The translations under genes were made by a program, and so were the position numbers. Shown here piece after piece: positions 1 through 6,825 of a DNA stretch of 59,817 nt. Origin of the DNA: CAJXZP01 sp963974475 (GTDB lineage Bacteria > Bacteroidota > Bacteroidia > Flavobacteriales_G > Salibacteraceae). The notes below the pieces were generated by a model, which searched no databases, had not been told where the DNA came from, and saw nothing but the letters and a program-made list of their open reading frames with translations. The DNA lies in NCBI GenBank assembly GCA_963974475.1, contig CAXBCR010000022.1, positions 1 to 59,817 of the forward strand. Direction: 5' to 3'. Positions within the stretch are counted from its first letter, which is position 1; every line of letters begins with the position of its first letter.

Positions 1-5
1 AGGCC

Positions 6-104
6 CGATTGCCATTAAGTTTTTCTAAGTTGCTTCGCACCTTGAAAAACTAAAATGATCAATCTGCATCTTGGGGTTTATTTAGATGGCGAGGTGCGGG
101 GGGG
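6..104 (+). repeat. Interspersed palindromic repeat, copy R1
   Basis: First copy of a repeat family found between genes in the first 5.7 kb. It folds as a long imperfect palindrome: GATTGCCATT (7-16) faces AATGATCAATC (54-64), and AGTTTTTC (18-25) faces GAAAAACT (44-51). A tail follows that runs through CTGCATCTTGGGG to a G-run near 98-104. It is about 90% identical to R3 (880-1000) and shares its tail with R5. The sequence after the G-run is unrelated to that after the other copies, so this is a boundary. Confidence 0.75.
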
Positions 105-249
105 TGAAGGAAAACTTTCTGCGCTAAATAAAGATTTACTTAAACGTATTGAGGATATTGAAAGTTTAGACTCCGAGACTAAACAACATCTCTTCTTCCT
201 TATTGATAACGTAATTCAGAACTTTAAAACTAAAAAAGCTTTTGTCTGA
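55..249 (+). pseudogene. 3' remnant of an XRE-type HTH regulator
   Basis: The open frame begins with about 18 codons read from the repeat (MINLHLGVYL...). It then joins a helical segment from about codon 19 (LSALNKDLLKRIEDIESLDS... to FKTKKAFV) that resembles the C-terminal tail of small helix-turn-helix regulators common in Bacteroidota. The DNA-binding half is absent. The junction falls exactly at the repeat's G-run near 104. I infer a truncated regulator whose 5' end was replaced by the repeat, probably non-functional. The stop overlaps the TTG start of the next gene, so the original pair was probably co-translated. Confidence 0.5.
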
Positions 250-640
250 TAAAACCGATTACAGGAAAACTCTTAACACCATTCTTGATGCTTTCTATCA
301 AAATAATGGTCCATATCAAATAAAACTAGAAGAATACCACAATAGTACTGGAATACTTGGAGTTGATATTCAACGAAGCATTGACCTACTTGTTAAAGAC
401 GGCTACATCTCCATTTTCATGACTGGTAATCTTTTTCCAATGTGTCAGATTACAGCTAAAGGAAAGATATTTCTCGAACAAGGTGGCTACCAAGACAACA
501 CTACTAAGTTTGAGACAATCATTAAATGGGCTAAAAATAACTCCTTCCTTGCGTGGACTCTAATTGTCTTTGTAGTTGCTTCTGCTTTGATTGGGTTTGC
601 GGTTAGTCTGATTGCTATCTATGAGTTTATTAAGCAGTAA
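242..640 (+). CDS. Small winged-helix-like membrane protein, function unknown
   Basis: A 132-residue protein starting at TTG, overlapping the stop of the upstream remnant by 8 bases. Residues 1-80 look like a winged-helix fold: helices, a segment VDIQRSIDLLVKDGYISI, then a strand-like stretch ending in ITAKGKIFLEQGG. This resembles MarR/PadR-like wings, but I cannot name a family. Residues about 99-128 form one strong transmembrane helix, so any DNA- or protein-binding domain would be tethered to the membrane. The repeat starts directly after the stop codon. The TTG start is the only reasonable one in frame. Function unknown. Confidence 0.6.
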   Translation: MSDKTDYRKTLNTILDAFYQNNGPYQIKLEEYHNSTGILGVDIQRSIDLLVKDGYISIFMTGNLFPMCQITAKGKIFLEQGGYQDNTTKFETIIKWAKNNSFLAWTLIVFVVASALIGFAVSLIAIYEFIKQ

Positions 641-803
641 AAAGCCCTCACATCGCTGTAAAGGCTTCCTCTTTAATTTCTAATTTTCTTTCTAATACAG
701 TTGCCATAAAGATTTTCTAACCCTGTTCTGCAAACAGAATTGAAAAACTATAATATGAAAACTTGCAGCTTGTTTTATTCATATGTCAATGTACTGGGGG
801 TTG
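641..803 (+). repeat. Interspersed palindromic repeat, copy R2
   Basis: Begins at the base after the upstream stop and is homologous along its length to R4 (2831-2987). Ends pair: AAAGCCCTCACAT (641-653) faces ATGTA-CTGGGGGTT (789-802). A central hairpin has TTTTC and GAAAA arms plus a copy-specific CTGTT/AACAG stem. CAGTTGCCAT (698-707) faces a degenerate ATGAAAACTTG. A short AAGCC/GGCTT hairpin at the 5' end could act as a weak terminator. After the terminal GGGGGTT the sequence diverges from R4. Confidence 0.75.
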
Positions 804-879
804 TTTTTTTTGGGGTTAAACTTTGGTGTGCTGGAGTTGTTGGGTGTTTCGGTTAGTTTCCTATTTATCTTTATCACTT

Positions 880-1000
880 GATTGCCATTAAGTTTTTCTA
901 AGTTGCTTCGCACCTTGAAAAACTAAAAACTTGTCCGTCTACTGACGGATGCTCAATCTGCATCTTGGGGTTTATTCAGATGGCGAGGTGCGGGGGGTTA
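880..1000 (+). repeat. Interspersed palindromic repeat, copy R3
   Basis: Nearly the same as R1, but with an extra small hairpin inserted at about 932-951 (TCCGTC-TACT-GACGGA). It ends in GAGGTGCGGGGGGTTA. An inverted copy of its last arm (AACACCTCGC, about 1094-1103) sits just before the next start codon. The stretch 804-879 between R2 and R3 holds no gene; it is T/G-rich with several GGGGTT/GGTT motifs and may be decayed repeat. Confidence 0.75.
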
Positions 1001-1102
1001 TTATAAGGTTTATTTTTCGCTTTTAATTACATACTTTTGCCTAAATCAAGCATTTTAGTATAAAAAAATAACCGAAGAGCCTAGGCTTAAAAAACACCTC
1101 GC

Positions 1103-1891
1103 ATGTATACTGACTTTTTACATCTTCTATTTTCTGAACTTAAACCCTGGTTAACAATCATTTCTTCGTTTGGTGCTTTTGCCTCTGCTGTGGCAGCTCT
1201 TTTTGCTTTACGACACATGAAGAGCCAAACAAAAAGTTCTTATAAGCCGGATTTATACTTAGCCTTTTATACCTCCAACAACATTAACTATCATGTAAAT
1301 GAGTTTTCCTTTCCCTTTACCGTAACTACAGGAGAACAAACCATAGAAACACATGGGTTATTATACACTATTGAAAACATAGGGTTTGGTGCTGCTAAAG
1401 ACATTCAAATAAAGTGGCTCTTTGATTTTGACAAAGCCATAGACTATATTGAGAAAGACTTAAAAGACATTTTAACTGTTGAAAAAACTGGGCCTGTAAC
1501 TCATTTTAATACCAAAGCACCTAAAAACTCATATCCTTTTGTGTTAGAATCCTTTGACACCACTACGTTTGACTTTGTACTTCCTCGGAAAGATGAAAAG
1601 TTTCGTATGTCTCCTTGTGTACCTGATAACATTACAACTCTGCTTAGAATGTATTTTATGCTTAAAGAAGAATTATACACTCCCAAAAAACACCTCCCTT
1701 ATATTCTAAGTTTAGATTTTTCAGAACTAAAAGGATTTCCTGTTCCTACTGCTAAAATTTCTTATCTTGATATTGGTGGTAATTCGCATAAAAAAACATT
1801 TAAAGTTTCTTTCTACATTTCCATTTACCGTGATAAAATATCTAACGATTTACTCCAGTTTAATATCTCTCCTGAGTTTAAAGAGGTTTAA
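1103..1891 (+). CDS. Unknown single-pass membrane protein
   Basis: A 262-residue protein with a short N-terminal tail, one transmembrane helix at about residues 13-36 (WLTIISSFGAFASAVAALFA), and a large C-terminal domain of mixed strand character. I do not recognise the family; proteins of this layout are usually annotated as hypothetical. It ends tail-to-tail with the next minus-strand gene; the two stop codons share bases 1888-1891. Both genes sit between repeats R3 and R4, so they may travel as one unit. A role in defence or envelope stress would be guesswork. Confidence 0.7.
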   Translation: MYTDFLHLLFSELKPWLTIISSFGAFASAVAALFALRHMKSQTKSSYKPDLYLAFYTSNNINYHVNEFSFPFTVTTGEQTIETHGLLYTIENIGFGAAKDIQIKWLFDFDKAIDYIEKDLKDILTVEKTGPVTHFNTKAPKNSYPFVLESFDTTTFDFVLPRKDEKFRMSPCVPDNITTLLRMYFMLKEELYTPKKHLPYILSLDFSELKGFPVPTAKISYLDIGGNSHKKTFKVSFYISIYRDKISNDLLQFNISPEFKEV

Positions 1892-2823
1892 TCCACATTT
1901 GCTAAGTAACGCTTACTCACCCAACCAGACCGTACAAAACCTTTTTCATCAGTAAACATAACTTTACTCCAGTAGCTAATAGACTTATCCACTATTACAA
2001 TAGTTCCTTTTGGAATGACTAACAAAATATTCTTAGAATCACTTGTATTTGGTTCTGTTCTTAACCGTAAGTTAGCAGTGGTTTCTTTATGCTTTTCTGT
2101 CACTGTTTCTACAATATGGGTTAATCTAGAAATCGCCTTTTCACTTTCATTATTCGCGTTATTTGTAATATAAATAGATATCACAACTGGGAAAATTAGT
2201 CCTATTATCCACATTAAAACCTGAACCTTTTGCCATTTAGTAAAAGAGTTTATCTCCTCTTTATCAGACTCCACCAACATCTTTTCGACTAAATCTGAAA
2301 GCCTCTCTATCGCAACATCTGGTCTTTGATTCTCTCCTTTTATCTCCTCAAGTATACTTGTAGCCTCCTGCAAATCAATATCATCATCTGATATGTTTTC
2401 CCATAGTTCTGTATGAACCCTAAAATCAGGTAATACAAAATTATTTTGGAAAGCTTTCATCGTAGTGATAGGCTCATAAACTTCACTAAAGCTTTTTAAA
2501 AGTGCGGTTAAACCACTATTATTTATTGTATCTATTGCAGGTTGATAAGAATTAACCCAAGGTTGTATATCTGGTATTAGTGATTGAAAAGCTCTAACGG
2601 GCTCACGAAAACTATCTAACATCTGTTGGATTGACGATAACGGACTAATCAACTGCTCCCGTACCCTACTCATTTCTTCAGCCATCGAAGAGAGTCCAGA
2701 ACTTGCAAACGAAGCAGTATAGGGACTCCGCAACCTATCAGCAGTAGAACGAAACAACTTTTCACGCTCTATCTGTTGCTCAACAAGTTTCGATACCAAA
2801 TTATTTTTCTTTCCTTTTGCCAT
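1888..2823 (-). CDS. Membrane-anchored protein with C-terminal SH3-like domain
   Basis: A 311-residue protein. Residues 1-190 are mostly helical and charged without a recognised domain. One transmembrane helix spans about 202-222 (VLMWIIGLIFPVVISIYITN), followed by a short coiled stretch. Residues about 247-311 are a bacterial SH3-type domain: ANLRLRTEP, VIPKGTIVIVDK, YWSKVMF and GWVSKRYL are characteristic. Such domains often bind peptidoglycan or peptides, and here it would lie on the opposite side of the membrane from the N-terminal region. The start codon lies directly next to repeat R4. Function unknown. Confidence 0.7.
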   Translation of the reverse strand: MAKGKKNNLVSKLVEQQIEREKLFRSTADRLRSPYTASFASSGLSSMAEEMSRVREQLISPLSSIQQMLDSFREPVRAFQSLIPDIQPWVNSYQPAIDTINNSGLTALLKSFSEVYEPITTMKAFQNNFVLPDFRVHTELWENISDDDIDLQEATSILEEIKGENQRPDVAIERLSDLVEKMLVESDKEEINSFTKWQKVQVLMWIIGLIFPVVISIYITNNANNESEKAISRLTHIVETVTEKHKETTANLRLRTEPNTSDSKNILLVIPKGTIVIVDKSISYWSKVMFTDEKGFVRSGWVSKRYLANVD

Positions 2824-2830
2824 TATTCTA

Positions 2831-2987
2831 AAAAGCCCTCACATCTCTGTAAAGGCTTTCAATTAATTTCTTACTTATTCTTTCATAAACCAGTTGCCAT
2901 GAAGCTTTTCTAAACAGCTCTGCCGTTTGAAAAACTAAAATATGACAACCTGCATCTATTCTTTATTTGTCAATGTGCTTGGGGTTA
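2831..2987 (+). repeat. Interspersed palindromic repeat, copy R4
   Basis: The clearest full-length copy. The ends pair: AAAAGCCC-TC-ACAT (2831-2844) faces ATGTG-CTT-GGGGTT (2973-2986). Inside, CAGTTGCCAT (2891-2900) faces ATGACAACCTG (2942-2952), and TTTTC-TAAAC faces GTTTGAAAA. Compared with R1 (GATTGCC/ATCAATC), both arms have changed together, which implies selection on folding. The copy stops at the stop codon of the next gene. Confidence 0.75.
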
Positions 2988-3458
2988 TCACCAATTATCT
3001 GGATTTATATCTCTAGAGTACTCGTAACTAATTGTTAAAAAATCACTTTCTCCTACTGAAATCATTGAACCGACAAAAAACTCTCTAGTTACTAGATTCT
3101 GAACAACAAAATATTCAGTTCCATTTTCGCAAGTAATCACGCCACCATATTCAGCTAATTTATCTTCAATATCAGAAAAATCATCTGACTCCAACTTTAT
3201 AATCCAATATTGCGAAAATACTTTAGCAGAATCAGATGTAAGGATAAATCCCTGACCTGAAGAATCTTCCAATAATCTTTCAAAAATCACTTGATGTTTT
3301 GAATCTAACCTAGTAAAATTATCATTAATAATATCGACAGGCAAAACCGTTAAATTAGGGACTAACGGTTTCGATACTATCTTTTTTTTAATAATAGATT
3401 CACAACTAGAGCAAACTATTACTAAAACACACAAGAACTTGACAAGTTTAACCTCCAT
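2988..3458 (-). CDS. Lipoprotein, candidate immunity protein for the Rhs toxin
   Basis: A 156-residue protein with a lipoprotein signal peptide (hydrophobic VKFLCVLVIVC, then a cysteine at about residue 19), so it is predicted to be membrane-anchored outside the cytoplasm. The rest has mixed alpha/beta character and matches no family I know. Its ATG overlaps the stop of the upstream Rhs-type toxin gene (TAATG), the usual coupling of polymorphic toxins to their immunity genes. If it is the immunity protein, the toxin would act in the periplasm or be intercepted there. The function is inferred from position only. Confidence 0.6.
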   Translation of the reverse strand: MEVKLVKFLCVLVIVCSSCESIIKKKIVSKPLVPNLTVLPVDIINDNFTRLDSKHQVIFERLLEDSSGQGFILTSDSAKVFSQYWIIKLESDDFSDIEDKLAEYGGVITCENGTEYFVVQNLVTREFFVGSMISVGESDFLTISYEYSRDINPDNW

Positions 3459-4588
3459 TATTTTTCAGTTTTTGCTCTTTGGCCTCCTAACTTTCCTTTT
3501 TCACTTTCAATTTTTGGATTATAAAAGTTAGACCCAGGATGCTTTGTAGGTCCATTTTCACCCCAGTTTTCTCCACCTGGTGAATTATATTGCAATCTCA
3601 TTTTATTAGGACCTTTATTCCCTGCAGCATCACCCACCTTATAATCATTCTCTCCACTTTTTGTTTTATGGAATAATACCTCATGTAGAAATACTATCCC
3701 AATAGATTCAGAATAGGTTCCCTTTCCTCCACAACACTTTTTTCCAATTTTTCCAAATTTCCCTGTAGTACCAGGATCTCCATACATAGGAAGATTAGGG
3801 TCAATATCAAATACATCAAGAGAAGTATTCCCTCCACCACCAAGGCCTATGTTTTCATTTGCTTTTATTACAACATTTTCAGAATTCAAAATATCATAAG
3901 TCTCCTTAGTATATTCATCTGTATTCCAATTCATCGCATCATCATTCGTTGTTATGTAAGACCTTTCAACTGTCTTATCAATATACTCTGGGTCGTCACC
4001 CAAACCATACTCATCCCATAACCCATAATCTGGGTTTTTAACCTTAATAACCTCCGTTTTTGTAACAACCTTAAAAGCAGGCTTCTCTGTACCATAATTG
4101 ACTGAGTATATTTTATTCAAGTCCTTTGCTACCTTTTGAGCTAACTCTTTATTTACAAAAAACACTTTTTTTCCATCAGGATCTTTAGCCTGAACAGGAG
4201 TATTCAACGCAAAATTATAAGGACTAGCATATGGATACTTAGCAGCTAAAGGATCCAAACTCAACCACCTGCCTAACCTAGGGTCATAAATTCGAGCACC
4301 AAAATCTAAGGAGTTTCCGTTGCCTTTTGCTTCATCATCCTTTTCCATACCGTTAAACCCATACTTATACGAACTCACACTAGTAATGGCATGATTAACT
4401 TTCACCCAAGAAGGGTCATCGGTATATGCGGTATTGGAACTACCCAGCACCGCATTATTAGTGGTGCTTGATTGGTCGGTGGCTATTTGCCCACTGCCAT
4501 CGTTAAATTTATAATACGCCACTAAGTTTGCTTCATTGCCGGTTAACTCAATGTCCTTATTAGCGTTTATTTCGGTGGCTGATCGCAT
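3458..4588 (-). CDS. Orphan Rhs C-terminal toxin fragment
   Basis: A 376-residue open frame. Residues 1-61 match the tail of a LamG/concanavalin-like domain (NLVAYYKFNDGSG). Residues about 74-139 are the RHS-repeat core boundary (YGFNGMEKDDE, DFGARIYDPRLGRWLSLDP, DPDG), with the variable toxin region at 140-376. The YD-repeat shell and secretion signals that normally precede this are missing; a stop lies two codons before the ATG. This is therefore a displaced 3' cassette of a large Rhs protein, silent unless recombined, or a 5'-truncated gene. The toxin region contains HEVLFH at about 302-307, loosely zincin-like, plus a Gly-rich segment and a CC pair. Its activity is not recognised. It is followed by a candidate immunity gene. 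Confidence 0.65.
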   Translation of the reverse strand: MRSATEINANKDIELTGNEANLVAYYKFNDGSGQIATDQSSTTNNAVLGSSNTAYTDDPSWVKVNHAITSVSSYKYGFNGMEKDDEAKGNGNSLDFGARIYDPRLGRWLSLDPLAAKYPYASPYNFALNTPVQAKDPDGKKVFFVNKELAQKVAKDLNKIYSVNYGTEKPAFKVVTKTEVIKVKNPDYGLWDEYGLGDDPEYIDKTVERSYITTNDDAMNWNTDEYTKETYDILNSENVVIKANENIGLGGGGNTSLDVFDIDPNLPMYGDPGTTGKFGKIGKKCCGGKGTYSESIGIVFLHEVLFHKTKSGENDYKVGDAAGNKGPNKMRLQYNSPGGENWGENGPTKHPGSNFYNPKIESEKGKLGGQRAKTEK

Positions 4589-4667
4589 GTCTCAAATTTA
4601 TACTAATCGTGCAATTAATTATGGTTTTTGATGGGTAATAATGGGTAGGGGTTGTTTTTTTTTGTAC

Positions 4668-4815
4668 CACAAATTAGGGGACTGAGGGATTTGGTAAAGC
4701 TGGGAAGCTTTAACGGATTGTCTGCGGTGAGCGGAGCCGAACCGTCTCGAAGGCCTGATTCGGGGATGATCAATCTGCATCTTGGGGTTTATTTGGCATT
4801 TGGCGAGGTGCTTGA
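4668..4815 (+). repeat. Composite intergenic repeat, copy R5
   Basis: Starts with a 26-base block (4668-4693: CACAAATTAGGGGACTGAGG...) that recurs exactly at 5636-5661. It ends with the tail shared with R1 and R3 (ATGATCAATCTGCATC TTGGGG, then GGCGAGGTGC near 4802-4811). The middle (about 4725-4752) contains a GAGCGGAGCCGAA segment similar to the elements near 56.8 and 57.1 kb. The gap 4589-4916 holds no convincing gene; the short plus-strand frame across it is repeat-derived. Confidence 0.65.
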
Positions 4816-4916
4816 CGGTTTGGCGTGCCTTTTTGCTGACGATTGAAGTTGTTACTCCTTGTTTCCTAGTATTCTTTCGGTAATGTGATTGTTATTTCAA
4901 AGTGAGATTCTTTGGA

Positions 4917-5213
4917 TTATTTATTCTTCAGTTTTTCAGGAGATTGTAAGGTACATATCACATCCATTATTTCAATAATGTTGTTTTTCTCATTGTACAA
5001 AACTTTGTAATCACGTACTATTATTCTACGGTATTTAGGGTTGATTTCATCTACTTGATATTGCTTTGCAAATACAATCGAATCAGCTCCATCTACTATT
5101 TCATTAACAATGATTTCGGCTGATGTTTCGGAGTATTCCGAATGAAAACCATACACAGATTTCAATGCTGATTTTCCCGTGTCCGTCCAGTCAACTCGTT
5201 CTATTTTCTCCAA
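4917..5213 (-). CDS. RelE/ParE family toxin
   Basis: A 98-residue protein with the pattern of the RelE/ParE superfamily: an N-terminal VDWTDTGKSALKSVYGF strand-helix, a helix ETSAEIIVNEIV, then the strand pair YRRIIVRDYKVLYNEKNNII and a closing IMDVICTLQSP. Members act on ribosome-bound mRNA (RelE-like) or on gyrase (ParE-like); I cannot say which. It overlaps the upstream antitoxin candidate by 13 bases, the usual arrangement. The module lies between two exact 26-base repeats (4668 and 5636), suggesting it was acquired or moved as a unit. Confidence 0.8.
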   Translation of the reverse strand: MEKIERVDWTDTGKSALKSVYGFHSEYSETSAEIIVNEIVDGADSIVFAKQYQVDEINPKYRRIIVRDYKVLYNEKNNIIEIMDVICTLQSPEKLKNK

Positions 5214-5446
5214 CTTTTCATCTCCTTTTTCAAGTCTTCCGAACTTGTTACTCTTCCATTTAAAACATCCTGCTCCGCTTTTTCTAAACGCTTATTGTAC
5301 GCTTTCTTTGTTAATGGTTTTCCTTCTACGGTGTAGCCTACTATCATTTCTTTGTCTAAAATCTTGTTTAGCTTTTCAATGATTGTTTCGGTTCTGATGT
5401 TTAGTATCTTTTCTACTAAATCTAATTTTGCTGCTTGTAAGTTCAT
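5201..5446 (-). CDS. Antitoxin of the RelE/ParE module
   Basis: An 81-residue charged, helical protein encoded just upstream of the toxin, with stop and start overlapping. Residues 1-45 resemble the N-terminal part of small Bacteroidota addiction-module antitoxins (LVEKILNIRTETIIEKLNKIL). Residues 46-81 (GKPLTKKAYNKRLEKAEQDV...LKKEMKSW) look like the extended toxin-binding tail. There is no classical DNA-binding fold that I can see. Its assignment rests on gene order, size and composition. It probably autoregulates the operon from the promoter at 5471-5503. Confidence 0.75.
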   Translation of the reverse strand: MNLQAAKLDLVEKILNIRTETIIEKLNKILDKEMIVGYTVEGKPLTKKAYNKRLEKAEQDVLNGRVTSSEDLKKEMKSWRK

Positions 5447-5470
5447 CCTATTTGCGGTTTTAGCTCGTTA

Positions 5471-5503
5471 CAAATTTAATATTTCTGTGCGCATATATTG
5501 CAA
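5471..5503 (-). promoter_or_regulatory. Bacteroidota-type promoter of the toxin-antitoxin operon
   Basis: On the minus strand there is a TTGC (-33) then 21 bases and TAAATTTG (-7), matching the phylum consensus of TTTG/TTG with about 19-21 bases to TAnnTTTG. It lies about 25 bases before the antitoxin ATG. Confidence 0.5.
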
Positions 5504-5635
5504 TAAGGCAACATCTCGTTTAATTTCTGATGTTATGATGTAGCGTTTTGTATTCATTTGTTTTTTTTATGTTGCGTTTCGCATCATTCCTAAAACCTAT
5601 GAAAAGCATCAATATCCAACCGCTTTCCAATTTAT

Positions 5636-5716
5636 CACAAATTAGGGGACTGAGGGATTTGTTTCAGCTGTGATGGTTTAATGAATCGACTCGAAGGTAC
5701 CCAGTTGCCATTACAA
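5636..5716 (+). repeat. Composite intergenic repeat, copy R6
   Basis: Exact second copy of the 26-base block of R5 (5636-5661), followed by a related ACTCGAAGG segment and CAGTTGCCATTA (5702-5713), the left arm of the R2/R4 palindrome. It marks the right edge of the accessory block. The gap 5447-5868 otherwise contains the toxin-antitoxin promoter and a terminator, with no gene seen. Confidence 0.6.
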
Positions 5717-5783
5717 ATAATCAACCTACCAATATTCCTTATTTTTCACCAAATCAATCAGATTTAATTTTAATTAACGAACA

Positions 5784-5818
5784 CAAAAAAAGTCGCTAAC
5801 TATTTATTAGTTAACGGC
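5784..5818 (-). terminator. Intrinsic terminator after the anchor V gene
   Basis: On the minus strand, GCCGTTAACTA, loop ATAAA, TAGTTAGCGAC, then a run of seven Ts (the A-run 5785-5791 on the plus strand). It lies about 50 bases beyond the stop of the minus-strand gene ending at 5869. Confidence 0.7.
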
Positions 5819-5868
5819 TTAATTTTTAAAAAAAACTTGTTTATTGGGTCTGAATATGCTTCAGGAAA

Positions 5869-6693
5869 TTAGTTCTTAATAAACCTGTTGCTATAAACTT
5901 CATTTCCCGCATACGATTTCACAAAGTAAGTACCGATGCCAAAATTGGAAACATCTACCTGAACAGATGCATTATGCATGGTTTGGGAATAGACCAAATC
6001 TCCAGAAATCGAATAAATTTCTATTCTATCCAACTCCGTTGATTCGTTTGTAATATTCAAATTCGTATTTGTTGGGTTTGGGAACAACTTAAGTTTATTT
6101 ACAGATGCAATATCTGAAATACCATTAGGCACTCCTTGTGTAATAACTAAATTCGGAATATTTACATATTGGTCGCCTGTGGTTTTACCATTACCATTTA
6201 CCGCCAAAGCACTTCCATAAAAAGTAATGGTTCCAGACCCAGCAGCTGGCGCAATCCAATCCATTTCATAATCACCCCCACTGAGTCTTTGACTATGCTC
6301 AAAATACCAACGATTATTTACAATTGATTTTTGCGTGTTTTTAGTAATAGGTGTAGCCAATCCAGCCGATTGATTATTAGACAGTAAACAGGTAATTTGA
6401 AACCCATGTCCAGAGCCATTATTATCGGTAATAATAAGTTTTAATCGATACGTAACTCCCGGAATATATTCCGTTACAGCTCCCAAAGAATCATTTAAAG
6501 TCATGGTGGCAACAGTACCATAATTCACTCCAGAGGAATGACATTTAACGCAAACGCCATCAGTTTGACCACTTCCCATAACCGGACTTCCTGTACGGTC
6601 TTTATTTTGTCTTTTACCTACTCCTCCCGAAGCATTCATAAAAAATAAAACCGCCAAAACGGCCATAGGTGATAAAATTAGAAATTTCTTCAT
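5869..6693 (-). CDS. Choice-of-anchor V protein with CxxCH motif, T9SS type A cargo
   Basis: A 274-residue secreted protein. Residues 1-22 form a signal peptide. A CVKCH motif at about 48-52 sits in the stretch typical of choice-of-anchor V (Reeler-like) proteins, and this CxxCH could bind haem c or a metal. The beta-rich Reeler-like domain covers about 60-185. Residues about 200-274 are a T9SS type A sorting domain (LKLFPNPTNTNLNI ... GTYFVKSY ... RFIKN), so the protein should be exported across the outer membrane and attached or released. No neighbouring cytochrome genes are visible. Its biochemical role is unknown. Confidence 0.85.
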   Translation of the reverse strand: MKKFLILSPMAVLAVLFFMNASGGVGKRQNKDRTGSPVMGSGQTDGVCVKCHSSGVNYGTVATMTLNDSLGAVTEYIPGVTYRLKLIITDNNGSGHGFQITCLLSNNQSAGLATPITKNTQKSIVNNRWYFEHSQRLSGGDYEMDWIAPAAGSGTITFYGSALAVNGNGKTTGDQYVNIPNLVITQGVPNGISDIASVNKLKLFPNPTNTNLNITNESTELDRIEIYSISGDLVYSQTMHNASVQVDVSNFGIGTYFVKSYAGNEVYSNRFIKN

Positions 6694-6789
6694 GGTAATA
6701 ATTGTATCTGTTTATATTGATTTTTTGCAAAGTACATTTTTTGAATAACAAGGTCAACTTTATTTATTTCTATACCTCATTTTTCTACT

Positions 6790-6797
6790 TATCTTTG
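6790..6797 (+). promoter_or_regulatory. -7 element of the ppk2 pair
   Basis: TATCTTTG, 28 bases before the first PPK2 start, fits the TAnnTTTG consensus. No clear -33 element is visible. Confidence 0.45.
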
Positions 6798-6825
6798 ATT
6801 ATTATCATATCAGAAATCAACCAGA

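Noticed and set aside
4652..4846. 64-residue plus-strand open frame
   Set aside because: Read entirely from repeat R5; contains the same MINLHLGVYL translation as R1, so it is a repeat artefact.
1..5716. Possible CRISPR array
   Set aside because: The repeats are too few, too long, palindromic and separated by genes, with no short regular spacers or cas genes.
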